DNA from: Lachnospiraceae bacterium | Lineage (GTDB): Bacteria; Bacillota; Clostridia; Lachnospirales; Lachnospiraceae | Length of the DNA stretch: 41,322 nt | Direction: 5' to 3' | NCBI GenBank assembly: GCA_030523345.1 | Contig: JAUNIR010000014.1 | Location: 336-41,657 of the forward strand | In this document: positions 1-8,195 of the stretch, in pieces | Layout of the letters: the number at the start of each line of letters is the position of its first letter | Position numbering within the stretch: position 1 is the stretch's first letter | Made by a program: the position numbers and the translations under genes | Notes under the pieces: generated by a model | What the model was told of the DNA's origin: nothing | Databases searched by the model: none | Seen by the model: only the letters and a program-made list of their open reading frames with translations

Positions 1-366
1 CGATGCACTAACTAACGCAAGTATTACGGCTACGGCAATAAAAATAACTATGGATTTGTTAAAGCAGATATCTCCTATCTTGTCTCTGAACATTATTGCC
101 ATTTTAACTAGAACTAGCAACATCAATGCTATTATAGAAACTTTATTAAATGGGATTCCTATACTAAGTATTAAGAGACCAGTTACTGAATAAAGGACTA
201 AAGAAATAGGATATGCTAGGAGCAAATCAAATTTAGTTATTTCTCTTCCTCTTAAAATAAGCATAAAAACAAGGCCATACAAAACAAATATTAATATAGC
301 CAATACTTGATAAATATAAAATTTTGCACTTAAACTACTTAAAAATGTATTAATAAACAGTTCCAT
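1..366 (-). CDS. Polytopic membrane protein, N-terminal part (cut by left edge)
   Basis: An open frame starts with ATG at 366 and runs through the left edge without a stop, giving 122 residues. Four hydrophobic segments are visible at about residues 15-37, 45-64, 69-84 and 98-118, so this is the start of a multi-spanning membrane protein. It is the last visible gene of the polysaccharide operon and begins one base after the stop codon of the preceding gene, which suggests translational coupling. In such loci the missing polytopic partner is usually a Wzy polymerase, an O-antigen-ligase-like protein or an acyltransferase. No diagnostic motif lies in the visible part, so the role is inferred from context only. 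Confidence 0.75.
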   Translation of the reverse strand, partial: MELFINTFLSSLSAKFYIYQVLAILIFVLYGLVFMLILRGREITKFDLLLAYPISLVLYSVTGLLILSIGIPFNKVSIIALMLLVLVKMAIMFRDKIGDICFNKSIVIFIAVAVILALVSAS

Positions 367-367
367 T

Positions 368-1057
368 TTATTTTATATTTTCCTCGTAATATCTTTTGCC
401 CATTAAGTACATATCTTCAGTTTCAACATTGTCCTCACTTCTTGACTGCCATATAAGTACAAGCTCATCTTCACTAAGACTCTCCTCATTTGCATAAATA
501 TATGCTGTATCAGTTGCATCTCTGTAATACCATAAATAATAAAAATAATTACCACATTCATAATCATAATTTGTATATAACATAGTATTTCTCATTAAGT
601 CGTTAAGATATCCCAATTCCTCAAAATTTTCAGCCTTGTCATCAGTTATTGTCACACTATTCATAGACTCATCTTCAATGATGTTAGCATTAACCGAATT
701 CAGATAATTTTCCATATTATAAACATGATAAAAAGCGTAAAGCCATTCATAGCCTGCGTCTTGAGCTGGATCAAGTTCCCATTTATCACACTTCACATAC
801 ACATTCTTTCCATTTAAAAATAGCCTCAGAAATGCATCCACATACTCCTCACTTTTAAGAAAGTCTGTATTATAAAATGTCTGTGTTTTAGTCTGTCGTG
901 ATGGCAATATACTTTCAGCGTGTGTATAGCAATAAACACCACTAATAAGTGACATTACAAGTATGCCACAGACAAGTAGTTTTTCTTTATGCTGTTTAAA
1001 TAAAAGCATAAGCATCAAAAAAATGACTGCTACTGCCACAACAATAATATGCCTCAT
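368..1057 (-). CDS. Membrane-anchored protein of unknown function in polysaccharide operon
   Basis: This is a 229-residue protein. Two hydrophobic segments lie at about residues 2-20 and 27-45, separated by the basic stretch KQHKEK. A hydrophilic domain rich in Tyr, Asp and Glu (about residues 60-229) follows and has no motif I recognise. The layout suggests a short membrane hairpin or a signal-anchor with the large domain outside the cell. Its ATG overlaps the stop of the upstream deacetylase gene by four bases (ATGA), and the next gene starts one base after its own stop, so it is certainly co-translated with the polysaccharide genes. A role in polymer assembly or surface attachment is possible but not shown by the sequence. 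Confidence 0.8.
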   Translation of the reverse strand: MRHIIVVAVAVIFLMLMLLFKQHKEKLLVCGILVMSLISGVYCYTHAESILPSRQTKTQTFYNTDFLKSEEYVDAFLRLFLNGKNVYVKCDKWELDPAQDAGYEWLYAFYHVYNMENYLNSVNANIIEDESMNSVTITDDKAENFEELGYLNDLMRNTMLYTNYDYECGNYFYYLWYYRDATDTAYIYANEESLSEDELVLIWQSRSEDNVETEDMYLMGKRYYEENIK

Positions 1058-1920
1058 AAATATTTAGATATCTCCATAAACATCTCTTTCTCGATATGTC
1101 TGTCGCTAGAGAGTGGAGCTTTAGCGTATTCTTCGTTCCCCGGGTCAAGTACCGTTTCTAATGATACAGCTTTTCCAGGATGTGCCAACACTTCTAAATC
1201 TAACCCTCTCTTTTCCGCAATTCCTTCAAAATCTTTAACCATAGCTGACACTCTTTTTATATCCATATGTCCGCTCATAAGAATTCCAAAGAAAACCGCC
1301 GTGTTATTCCTGTATTTCTTAAGTAGTTTTTTACTTCTTAAAGCAAGAACGTTAAGAACTATGTTTTTTATAAAATTAATTAGGCTATACGAGCTTATAA
1401 ACTCTTTATGATTTATAAAAGGCTTAATAGGCTCCGCCGGAACCCTTAAATATCCTATCTGTTTTCCGCTATCCTCTACAACCCTGATTACCGTTCTTAA
1501 TACTAATGGAATCATATGGTAATGAACATGTGAATCCATGTTTATTTCGTCAAGGTACGGAAGTGCCTTCTCATACTGTGCCTTGAGCTCTGCATACAAT
1601 TCTCTCTCGAGTTCCTTTTTATTTGCCCCAATACTCATAAGTAGCAATTTAAAGAAGCTTAAACAAAACATACCATCGTCATTAACCAAAAGCTTCACAT
1701 CTTCTTTTTTACTAAGACATGGCCCTTCAGATATAGAAAAATGTATTGTCTTAATAAGATCAAGTCCTGACTCACTAAGTTCTTTCATACATTCATCAAA
1801 GTATGGACTATTTGGCATAATACTTATCCCATGAAGAGTGCCGTTTTTTGCACAATCCAAGATATCCCTGGAAACCTCTAGGTTGTATCCATAATCATCT
1901 GCATGCATTATTACATTCAT
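1054..1920 (-). CDS. ChbG/HpnK (YdjC) family carbohydrate deacetylase
   Basis: This is a 288-residue protein with the hallmarks of the YdjC/ChbG/HpnK family of metal-dependent deacetylases, which remove acetyl groups from N-acetylated sugars. The N-terminal HADD motif is at residues 6-9 (catalytic and metal-binding Asp), the family's first-helix His appears in IHFSISEG (His60), the metal-binding DSHVHYH motif is at residues 129-135, and the late EVLAHPG motif is at 243-249. All key positions seem intact. Its location inside a glycosyltransferase/flippase operon suggests it deacetylates a lipid-linked or polymer HexNAc residue, as HpnK does on a lipid-linked sugar, rather than serving chitobiose catabolism. 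It overlaps both neighbours by four bases. The family is clear; the substrate is inferred. Confidence 0.85.
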   Translation of the reverse strand: MNVIMHADDYGYNLEVSRDILDCAKNGTLHGISIMPNSPYFDECMKELSESGLDLIKTIHFSISEGPCLSKKEDVKLLVNDDGMFCLSFFKLLLMSIGANKKELERELYAELKAQYEKALPYLDEINMDSHVHYHMIPLVLRTVIRVVEDSGKQIGYLRVPAEPIKPFINHKEFISSYSLINFIKNIVLNVLALRSKKLLKKYRNNTAVFFGILMSGHMDIKRVSAMVKDFEGIAEKRGLDLEVLAHPGKAVSLETVLDPGNEEYAKAPLSSDRHIEKEMFMEISKYL

Positions 1921-3380
1921 GATTTATTCCTCATTTTCTTTACGATATCAATAGCTGTCTCTAAGAGTGCCTTCACAACGTCTATATTAATAATACAATG
2001 AATTATTGTTACGATAATTCCTACAAAAAATGACATTAGCTGATCTTCTGTAACTACAGCAAATGCCGCATATCCAGAATATAATATCAAAGAGGCAATA
2101 AAACTTTTTAGTCTATATTTTACAGGGTAAAACTTGTCCGCAAGATATGTACCAATTGCAAAATACACTATATACGTAATTGCAGTTGCCAAAGCCGCGC
2201 CTATTCCCTTGTACTTTGGAACAAGCAACGTATTTCCTAATAAATTACAGCAAATCGCCGCAAAGCTTGCATAATTAAGATATTTTACTTTCTTTACAAA
2301 CTTAACACCCTGTCCCGTCATTTCAAATAGAATGCTTAATACAGGCATCAAAGCAAGGAACGGAATGAGCTTTATAGCACCTCTGAATCTCTCTCCAAGA
2401 AGAAGAACTACAACACCTCTAAAAGTTGTAAGTAAATATGCAAGACTCACGCATAAAAATTGTACCTTTGAAAACATGTCCACAAAAAAGGACTTACAGA
2501 CCTCTTCTGATTCCTTTTCATACTTCTCCATGGCTATTGGTGACCAGAAGGCAACAAATGTAATTTTAATTGTAAGTATCAATACAATAATCTGCATCGC
2601 AGCAGCATATACACCTGTCTCTGAAAAATCATTAAATATTCTTATTGACCATTTATCCATACTAGATAATAGCCATTCCATAAGAAGCATTGGAATAAAC
2701 GGCACTGAGTATTTAAGCAGTTCTCTTTCTGTAACGTCCCCTGGCCCTTTTTTTGTAAGTGATATTTTTTCGCCTCTACCTATAATGATAAATCTTACAA
2801 AAAGAGAAAAAGTTACTATTACAAGAGGTAAAGTCAATGCGTACAGTACAACTCTGAAATCATCTCCAAGAATTCTTACAAATATTAAAATAAAACTAAT
2901 GTATAGAACTTTTGAAAGAATGTTAAGATTCGAATACAACTTTCCATTTCTGTCCATTCTAATATTCAAAAATAGGAATCTCTCGAATATAGATGTAATG
3001 GCGTATCCCACGACTAGAAGCGTAACGTCAATACTGTTTCTTTCAAAAAGAAACGAATTAAAGACGCCTGCAAACATATAGTAAATAAATGACATGATTA
3101 AAATCAGTGTTAAAGCCGGATATAAACACTGATAAAAAAGTTTTTTTCGGTTAATGTTTTCCTGGTAAAAGAAACGAATATAACCTTGGTCCAAACCAAG
3201 AATAGCAAAAATGTATACAACAGAAACTACAGACTGGAACATGGCAGATCTTCCATATTCAGCCTCTGTCATAACTCTTGTAATAAGTGGCGTAGATATA
3301 AGCCCAAGCAGCAATACTATAAAATTTCCATAAAAATATTCAAGAAAACTCTTAAATACCGACTCTTTGTTTTCTTTCAA
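1917..3380 (-). CDS. Wzx-like polysaccharide flippase (MOP superfamily)
   Basis: This is a 487-residue, strongly hydrophobic protein with about 12-14 predicted membrane segments, the usual size and profile of Wzx/RfbX-type flippases that move undecaprenyl-linked oligosaccharides across the membrane. The N-terminal stretch GLISTPLITRVMTEAEYG is typical of the family. The start is TTG at 3380: an in-frame stop lies seven codons upstream and the first internal ATG (Met36) would delete the first membrane helix. No strong ribosome binding site is visible, so expression may depend on coupling to the GT4 gene 41 bases upstream. It is one of two flippase genes in this operon (see 9969-11405). Confidence 0.85.
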   Translation of the reverse strand: MKENKESVFKSFLEYFYGNFIVLLLGLISTPLITRVMTEAEYGRSAMFQSVVSVVYIFAILGLDQGYIRFFYQENINRKKLFYQCLYPALTLILIMSFIYYMFAGVFNSFLFERNSIDVTLLVVGYAITSIFERFLFLNIRMDRNGKLYSNLNILSKVLYISFILIFVRILGDDFRVVLYALTLPLVIVTFSLFVRFIIIGRGEKISLTKKGPGDVTERELLKYSVPFIPMLLMEWLLSSMDKWSIRIFNDFSETGVYAAAMQIIVLILTIKITFVAFWSPIAMEKYEKESEEVCKSFFVDMFSKVQFLCVSLAYLLTTFRGVVVLLLGERFRGAIKLIPFLALMPVLSILFEMTGQGVKFVKKVKYLNYASFAAICCNLLGNTLLVPKYKGIGAALATAITYIVYFAIGTYLADKFYPVKYRLKSFIASLILYSGYAAFAVVTEDQLMSFFVGIIVTIIHCIINIDVVKALLETAIDIVKKMRNKS

Positions 3381-3421
3381 ATTTGTTACCGATTGTCTTT
3401 AGTAATTTTTAATATAATTTA

Positions 3422-4648
3422 TTATCTCTTTGCTACTAGAATTTCTTCATAAAGCGCTAAATGTCTTGAAACATTACTATCTATAGTATAGTTATTTTTA
3501 TATCGATTATAGAAAAACTCTCTATCTGCATTCAACTCATCAGGTCTCTCGTAAAGTGTCTTTATTCTATCTGTAAACTTGCTTACAGAATCTTTAGTAT
3601 AAAGATTCTCTTCCTTACCTATTACTTCTCTAAGTCCTCCCGCAGTTGTTGAGAGTACAGAACATTTTCTACTCATAGCTTCTACTGCAGCTTTGCCAAA
3701 TGATTCAAACATTGAACTCATAACAAATGTATCCACAAGGTAATAGTAATCAGCCATTTCTTTCTGAGATAAGTCCTGTAAATAAATAAGATTATCCTCA
3801 CCTATAGCATCAATAATGCCTGACTTAATCTCATTAACCTGATTAATGTCCCCAGCTTCATAGATTGATATAACAAGGGCAACTTTGAACTTTACTTTAG
3901 TTTTTGAAAGCGCATCTACAAGAACAGGAACAAATGGCCAGTCCTTCTCTTCTGATATTCTTCCTGCAAAGCCTACAACAAGTTCATCGTCTTTAATGCC
4001 ATACTTTTTTCTCATCTCCTGACGGCGATTTTCGTCATAATCATTGAAAGAAGTACTTATTGTATTAGGTATAACTGTAATATCACAGCTTAAGTTTTCT
4101 TTACTCCATAAATCCTTATTAAACTGTGTTGTTGTAAGGAGTCTTGACGCGTGCTTAAGAGTAGCCTTAATACATGTCATAGAGTGCTTTCTGTATCCGT
4201 AAGCTAATCCCCTGTCTGTATATACAAAAGGAATTTTTGAAAATAAACCAAGACAACGTAAAAAACCAAATGTAATAAGTGATTCAGACATTGAAACATG
4301 GATTAAATCCGGGTTTTCTGACTTAATAATTTTTCTAAATGATCCAATTCTACTTAAGAAATTAAAAATTCTTTTGAGCTTCGTATCTTCCCTATTTTCG
4401 TCAGATTTATATGTTACAATCCTAAAGTCATAGTCTGATGCTGTTTTCTTAAGAAGCGTTGGACAGCATACAACAGGTTCATACTGATATTTATATTTTT
4501 CTCCTTTATTTTCGGTCATGTTTTTACCCGAAAATACGTCCACTATGCCATCGCAGAGTGTCTGCGTCGACATCTGTCCCCCACCCGGAAGATCAATAGG
4601 ATACTCCATTAAATATAATATTTTCTTTTTGTTCTTTTCGTTCATCAA
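3422..4648 (-). CDS. GT4-type glycosyltransferase (GT-B fold)
   Basis: This is a retaining glycosyltransferase of about 408 residues with the two-domain GT-B layout. The N-terminal domain opens with a hydrophobic strand and a glycine-rich loop (PGGGQMS), as in many GT4 enzymes. The C-terminal nucleotide-sugar domain begins near VVGFAGRISEEKDW and contains the E(x7)E signature within MFESFGKAAVEAMS, followed by a Gly-Gly loop. It probably adds one sugar to the lipid-linked repeat unit on the cytoplasmic face. The longest frame starts at TTG 4648; the ATG directly after it (4645) is equally plausible, since an AGG lies six bases before the TTG and nine before the ATG. It starts just after the stop of the GT2 gene. 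Confidence 0.85.
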   Translation of the reverse strand: MMNEKNKKKILYLMEYPIDLPGGGQMSTQTLCDGIVDVFSGKNMTENKGEKYKYQYEPVVCCPTLLKKTASDYDFRIVTYKSDENREDTKLKRIFNFLSRIGSFRKIIKSENPDLIHVSMSESLITFGFLRCLGLFSKIPFVYTDRGLAYGYRKHSMTCIKATLKHASRLLTTTQFNKDLWSKENLSCDITVIPNTISTSFNDYDENRRQEMRKKYGIKDDELVVGFAGRISEEKDWPFVPVLVDALSKTKVKFKVALVISIYEAGDINQVNEIKSGIIDAIGEDNLIYLQDLSQKEMADYYYLVDTFVMSSMFESFGKAAVEAMSRKCSVLSTTAGGLREVIGKEENLYTKDSVSKFTDRIKTLYERPDELNADREFFYNRYKNNYTIDSNVSRHLALYEEILVAKR

Positions 4649-4650
4649 TT

Positions 4651-5388
4651 CTAGCCTACAATAAATTTAGCTATTTCTACCATTAAGCATTCAATAATAT
4701 AAAAACATGAATAGCCATTCTGTCTGTAAATTTTATACTTAATCTGTATGCGATCCACCATTTTTCTAATATCTCTCTCATGAGATACACCATTCATTGT
4801 GAAATTGGCAATGACCTCATTTAATACCTCTACTTTTGCGCCATTCTTTTTAAGTCGTAGTATCAAATCATAATCGTCGTGAATTGTCTCTGTTTTATAA
4901 AGATTGTTCTCGTACGTTTTCCTAGTAATAAATGTTGTTGGATGATTCCAATCTCTAGAAGTCATATAACTTCTACTTCTGGCCTTCTTAATAAAACTTT
5001 TGCCATCCTTAAGACACATTCTTATATCTGCATAAAAGATATCAAATCCCTTACTTTCGTATACCTTTTTAACTTTTTCAAGAGCATCTAATTCATAATA
5101 GTCATCAGAATTAATCATTCCTATAATTTCACAGGAACACTTTCTAATCCCTTTATTCATGGCATCATATATGCCATTATCTGGTTCCGAAGAAATAATA
5201 AGATTAATTCCTTTTTCTTTTGCTATTTCAATATAGCTCTCTGCTATTTCAATTGTTCTATCTGTAGATTTCCCATCTACAATAAAATACTCTTTTGGAG
5301 GGTATGTCTGATTTATGACAGAATCCATAGCCCTTTTAAGAGTATTTTCACTGTTATAGGTAACTGTAATAATTGAAAAGTCAGTCAT
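4651..5388 (-). CDS. GT2-family glycosyltransferase
   Basis: This 245-residue protein is a compact GT-A inverting glycosyltransferase of the WcaA-like GT2 group. It begins with FSIITVTYNSENTLKRAMDS and has the substrate-binding DGKSTD and EPDNGIYDAMNKG segments near residues 40-80. The metal-binding Asp pair is in INSDD, and a later HPTTF segment is often seen in this group. It is small and lacks membrane helices, so it probably acts as a soluble or peripheral enzyme that extends the lipid-linked oligosaccharide. Its ATG shares one base with the stop of the upstream sugar-transferase gene (TAATG), a sign of translational coupling. Confidence 0.88.
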   Translation of the reverse strand: MTDFSIITVTYNSENTLKRAMDSVINQTYPPKEYFIVDGKSTDRTIEIAESYIEIAKEKGINLIISSEPDNGIYDAMNKGIRKCSCEIIGMINSDDYYELDALEKVKKVYESKGFDIFYADIRMCLKDGKSFIKKARSRSYMTSRDWNHPTTFITRKTYENNLYKTETIHDDYDLILRLKKNGAKVEVLNEVIANFTMNGVSHERDIRKMVDRIQIKYKIYRQNGYSCFYIIECLMVEIAKFIVG

Positions 5389-6749
5389 TATGCTTCCTTT
5401 TTATCTTCTTTTATTTCAAAAGCCGCTGTAGAATCTTCAGCCTTAAATATTACTAAAACAGTTCTGAATAATAACTGAATATCTTTAAGTATTGAATAAT
5501 TCTCGATATATAAAAGATCAAGCATTAGCTTATCTTTTGAACTAGTATTGTACTTACCTATAATCTGCGCGTAACCAGTAAGTCCTGCTTTCATACGAAG
5601 CCTGTATACGAACTCAGGCAAGTTCTTCGTGTATTCGTCCACGTTCTCAAGCATTTCAGGCCTTGGTCCTACTAGAGACATATCCCCCTTTAGTATATTA
5701 ACAAGCTGTGGAAGCTCGTCTATTCTATACTTTCTTAACGCCTTTCCGACAGGGGTAATTCTATCATCACCAACAAATGTTGATTTATTTTCTACGTTTT
5801 CCTTCATTGTACGGAACTTGTATATTTCAAATACCTTTCCGTTAACTGTGGCACGCTTCTGTTTAAAGAAAACCTTTCCTCCATCATATTTTTTTATAAG
5901 TATTGCACTTACTAAAAAAATAGGACTCGTAACAATAAGCACTAAAAGAGAAATCACAACATCCATTAATCTCTTTATAATTCTTTGTTCAAATGTCAAT
6001 ACGTGAAACTGCCATGAAAAGAAAGGTATGTCATCAATAATTGTTGTCTTTGTAGTCTGTTCCAATATATCTGAAATACGTGGATTGTAGTAAATGTTTT
6101 TAAGATTTCTATAACAGAAATCAATAATGTCTGTTCTCTTATCTACAGCTACCTCATACATTACGATAGTATCTGCATTAAGCATCTTCTCTTCTAAATT
6201 AGCTTCGTCAATATCAACTATCTCGTTAATCTTATATTTGCTCTTAAAAAGAGACATAGCTAAGGCGACTTTCTTCGCCCCTTCTTCACCTGTCGTAATA
6301 ATAAGACATTTTTCCGCTTCATTAATCCAAAAATAGAAATTATCTCCAATTATTGTGAATAAAATAAACAGAATAAACTGAATTACAATTACTGCTATAA
6401 GTACACCAACGTTTTCAATAGTGAATGTTGCATTATTAGCTTCATTAGTCTTCATAATCGTTAGGAAGAAATATGTCGCAAGATCTGTAATTAATACTGT
6501 AAGGAACAAAGATATTACAACCTCTCGACGTCTTTTAAGTCCCACTTCATAACCACCATAAATATTAGAGAGCAAAATAAGCATTATCACATAAGTTGAT
6601 AATGTTACTGCCGCTGTACGAGATACATCTACAATTTCAGGATTGTCTATTGAAAACAATCCAAAAAAAGTAATGAGTGAAAGACCATACATTACTATCT
6701 TTATTAAAAATAATATGGATTTTTGAAACTTAGTACTAAATTCCTTCAT
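5388..6749 (-). CDS. Polyprenyl-phosphate sugar phosphotransferase (initiating transferase)
   Basis: This 453-residue membrane enzyme should start repeat-unit synthesis by moving a sugar-1-phosphate from a UDP-sugar to undecaprenyl phosphate. Four N-terminal membrane helices lie at about residues 12-33, 47-63, 76-98 and 113-135, followed by a soluble CoA-binding-like region (about 145-240). The conserved C-terminal transferase domain starts with KRLMDVVISLL (259-269), a re-entrant hydrophobic helix, and includes FKQKR, YKFRTM, the catalytic RIDELPQ (Asp344-Glu345) and SLVGPRP. This is the WbaP/CpsE-type arrangement. An AGGAAG ribosome binding site precedes ATG 6749, and the gene overlaps the upstream GT4 gene by 14 bases. 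The identity of the first sugar cannot be read from the sequence. Confidence 0.92.
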   Translation of the reverse strand: MKEFSTKFQKSILFLIKIVMYGLSLITFFGLFSIDNPEIVDVSRTAAVTLSTYVIMLILLSNIYGGYEVGLKRRREVVISLFLTVLITDLATYFFLTIMKTNEANNATFTIENVGVLIAVIVIQFILFILFTIIGDNFYFWINEAEKCLIITTGEEGAKKVALAMSLFKSKYKINEIVDIDEANLEEKMLNADTIVMYEVAVDKRTDIIDFCYRNLKNIYYNPRISDILEQTTKTTIIDDIPFFSWQFHVLTFEQRIIKRLMDVVISLLVLIVTSPIFLVSAILIKKYDGGKVFFKQKRATVNGKVFEIYKFRTMKENVENKSTFVGDDRITPVGKALRKYRIDELPQLVNILKGDMSLVGPRPEMLENVDEYTKNLPEFVYRLRMKAGLTGYAQIIGKYNTSSKDKLMLDLLYIENYSILKDIQLLFRTVLVIFKAEDSTAAFEIKEDKKEA

Positions 6750-8190
6750 ATACTTCCTGAATGTACTCCATAAATCTGTAATTTCTGTCGTATATTCTAG
6801 CTCTTCTTAAGCAGTTTTCTACTGTGTAATTGATTCCACGCTGAGACATAATCTTATCAATAGCTGCCACAACACCTTGAATACTGTTTCTCTCAACAGC
6901 AATACCACATGTTTCATCAATTGATTCTGCTGCCCCACCAGCCTTAAATGTAACAACTGGGGTTCCACAAGCTAATGCTTCAATATTAGTAGTTGGGAAA
7001 GTGTCTTCCAATGTAAGATTTACATATACATCTGCCATGGAATAAAGAGCTGCAAGTTCAGCAACCGAATCCGTATGAGCAAGGCCTACTATCGATTCAG
7101 GCAAATTATTGAGCTGACTATCGTTAAGTCCAAGCAACACAATAACATAATTGTCATCTATTGTTTTAGCCAATGTTTCAAACTGTAATAATCCCTTACG
7201 CTCTCTCCATGGATTAGCAACACCTAAAAGAAGTTTTTTGCCTCTAATATTAAGGGAATTGCGAAGCTTAAATATTAAGTTGCTTTCTTCTACAGATTCT
7301 TCAATTGGCGCAAACTGCGTTAAATCAATTCCTGTAGGCACTACAACAGTGTGATACTCCCTCATAAATGACTGTGAAACACGATCCTTTAGCCACTGCG
7401 AAGGTGTAACAAGTGTTAAATTATCAAAACCAGTAAACAGCTCTCTTTTCTTGTTATAGTTAAATATTGAGTTGTCTGTACCCATTGATTTAGGGTATTC
7501 GTTAAGCTGCTCGCACTTATAGCATCCAGTCTGCCACTTATTGCATCCAATATATTCAAAGTGAGAACAATGCCCCGTAAATGTCCAACAGTCGTGAAGT
7601 GTCCAGATAACACGTCTGCCACTTTCCTTAAGATATTTAAAGAAAATTTCAATATTAAGATAATATCCATGAACATTATGAAGATGGATTACATCCGGAT
7701 CAAAATCTTCAATAACTTCAATAAATTCTTTAGTAGCACGTTTTGAATAAAAGCCGTGTTTGTCATTGAGTCTAGACATTGCACCATGGAAATATACATC
7801 GAAATCGTTACCAATACGATAACAATTATATCCCTTTGGAGCCTCGTCTCTTCCAAATGCTATTAGACACTCATATCCTCTATATGTCAGCGCATCATAA
7901 AGGCCGGTAACAAGCCTTCCTACAGACCCTGTTCCCGCCACTGTATTTACCAAAAGTACTCTTCTGTTCTCAAGTCTGTCCATAGAACTGATTACAGCCT
8001 GCTGCTCATTTGATATAAGAGGAGCTTCCTCCTCATAGCTGCCAAGGCCTATAAAGTCATTTTCCATGTTCTGATCCAAAGATACAGAATCAACATCCTG
8101 CCTTATTATATATGAATTATCCTGCTCAGGCTCTGGCTGTCTAGGCGCATTTCCTGTCAGATCAATTAAATCTATCTCGTTATTTCCCAT
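6736..8190 (-). CDS. GT4 glycosyltransferase with acidic N-terminal extension (WcaC-like)
   Basis: This is a 484-residue protein. Residues 1 to about 75 form a polar, Asp/Glu-rich extension of low complexity that is not part of the enzyme fold. The GT-B domain starts at RRVLLVNTVAGTGSVGR. A Cys-rich loop of the pattern HDCWTFTGHC...GC...GCYKC is seen in colanic-acid-type WcaC/AmsD relatives. The donor-binding E(x7)E signature lies in EDTFPTTNIEALACGTPVV. It probably transfers a hexose within the repeat unit. It follows the neuA-like gene by five bases and overlaps the sugar phosphotransferase gene. The only ribosome binding signal is a weak GAAGAG inside the previous gene. Confidence 0.88.
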   Translation of the reverse strand: MGNNEIDLIDLTGNAPRQPEPEQDNSYIIRQDVDSVSLDQNMENDFIGLGSYEEEAPLISNEQQAVISSMDRLENRRVLLVNTVAGTGSVGRLVTGLYDALTYRGYECLIAFGRDEAPKGYNCYRIGNDFDVYFHGAMSRLNDKHGFYSKRATKEFIEVIEDFDPDVIHLHNVHGYYLNIEIFFKYLKESGRRVIWTLHDCWTFTGHCSHFEYIGCNKWQTGCYKCEQLNEYPKSMGTDNSIFNYNKKRELFTGFDNLTLVTPSQWLKDRVSQSFMREYHTVVVPTGIDLTQFAPIEESVEESNLIFKLRNSLNIRGKKLLLGVANPWRERKGLLQFETLAKTIDDNYVIVLLGLNDSQLNNLPESIVGLAHTDSVAELAALYSMADVYVNLTLEDTFPTTNIEALACGTPVVTFKAGGAAESIDETCGIAVERNSIQGVVAAIDKIMSQRGINYTVENCLRRARIYDRNYRFMEYIQEVYEGI

Positions 8191-8195
8191 ATTAA

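Noticed and set aside
1049..1411. 120-codon plus-strand frame opposite the deacetylase gene
   Set aside because: It is an antisense shadow of the ChbG-type gene with no ribosome site or recognisable domain.
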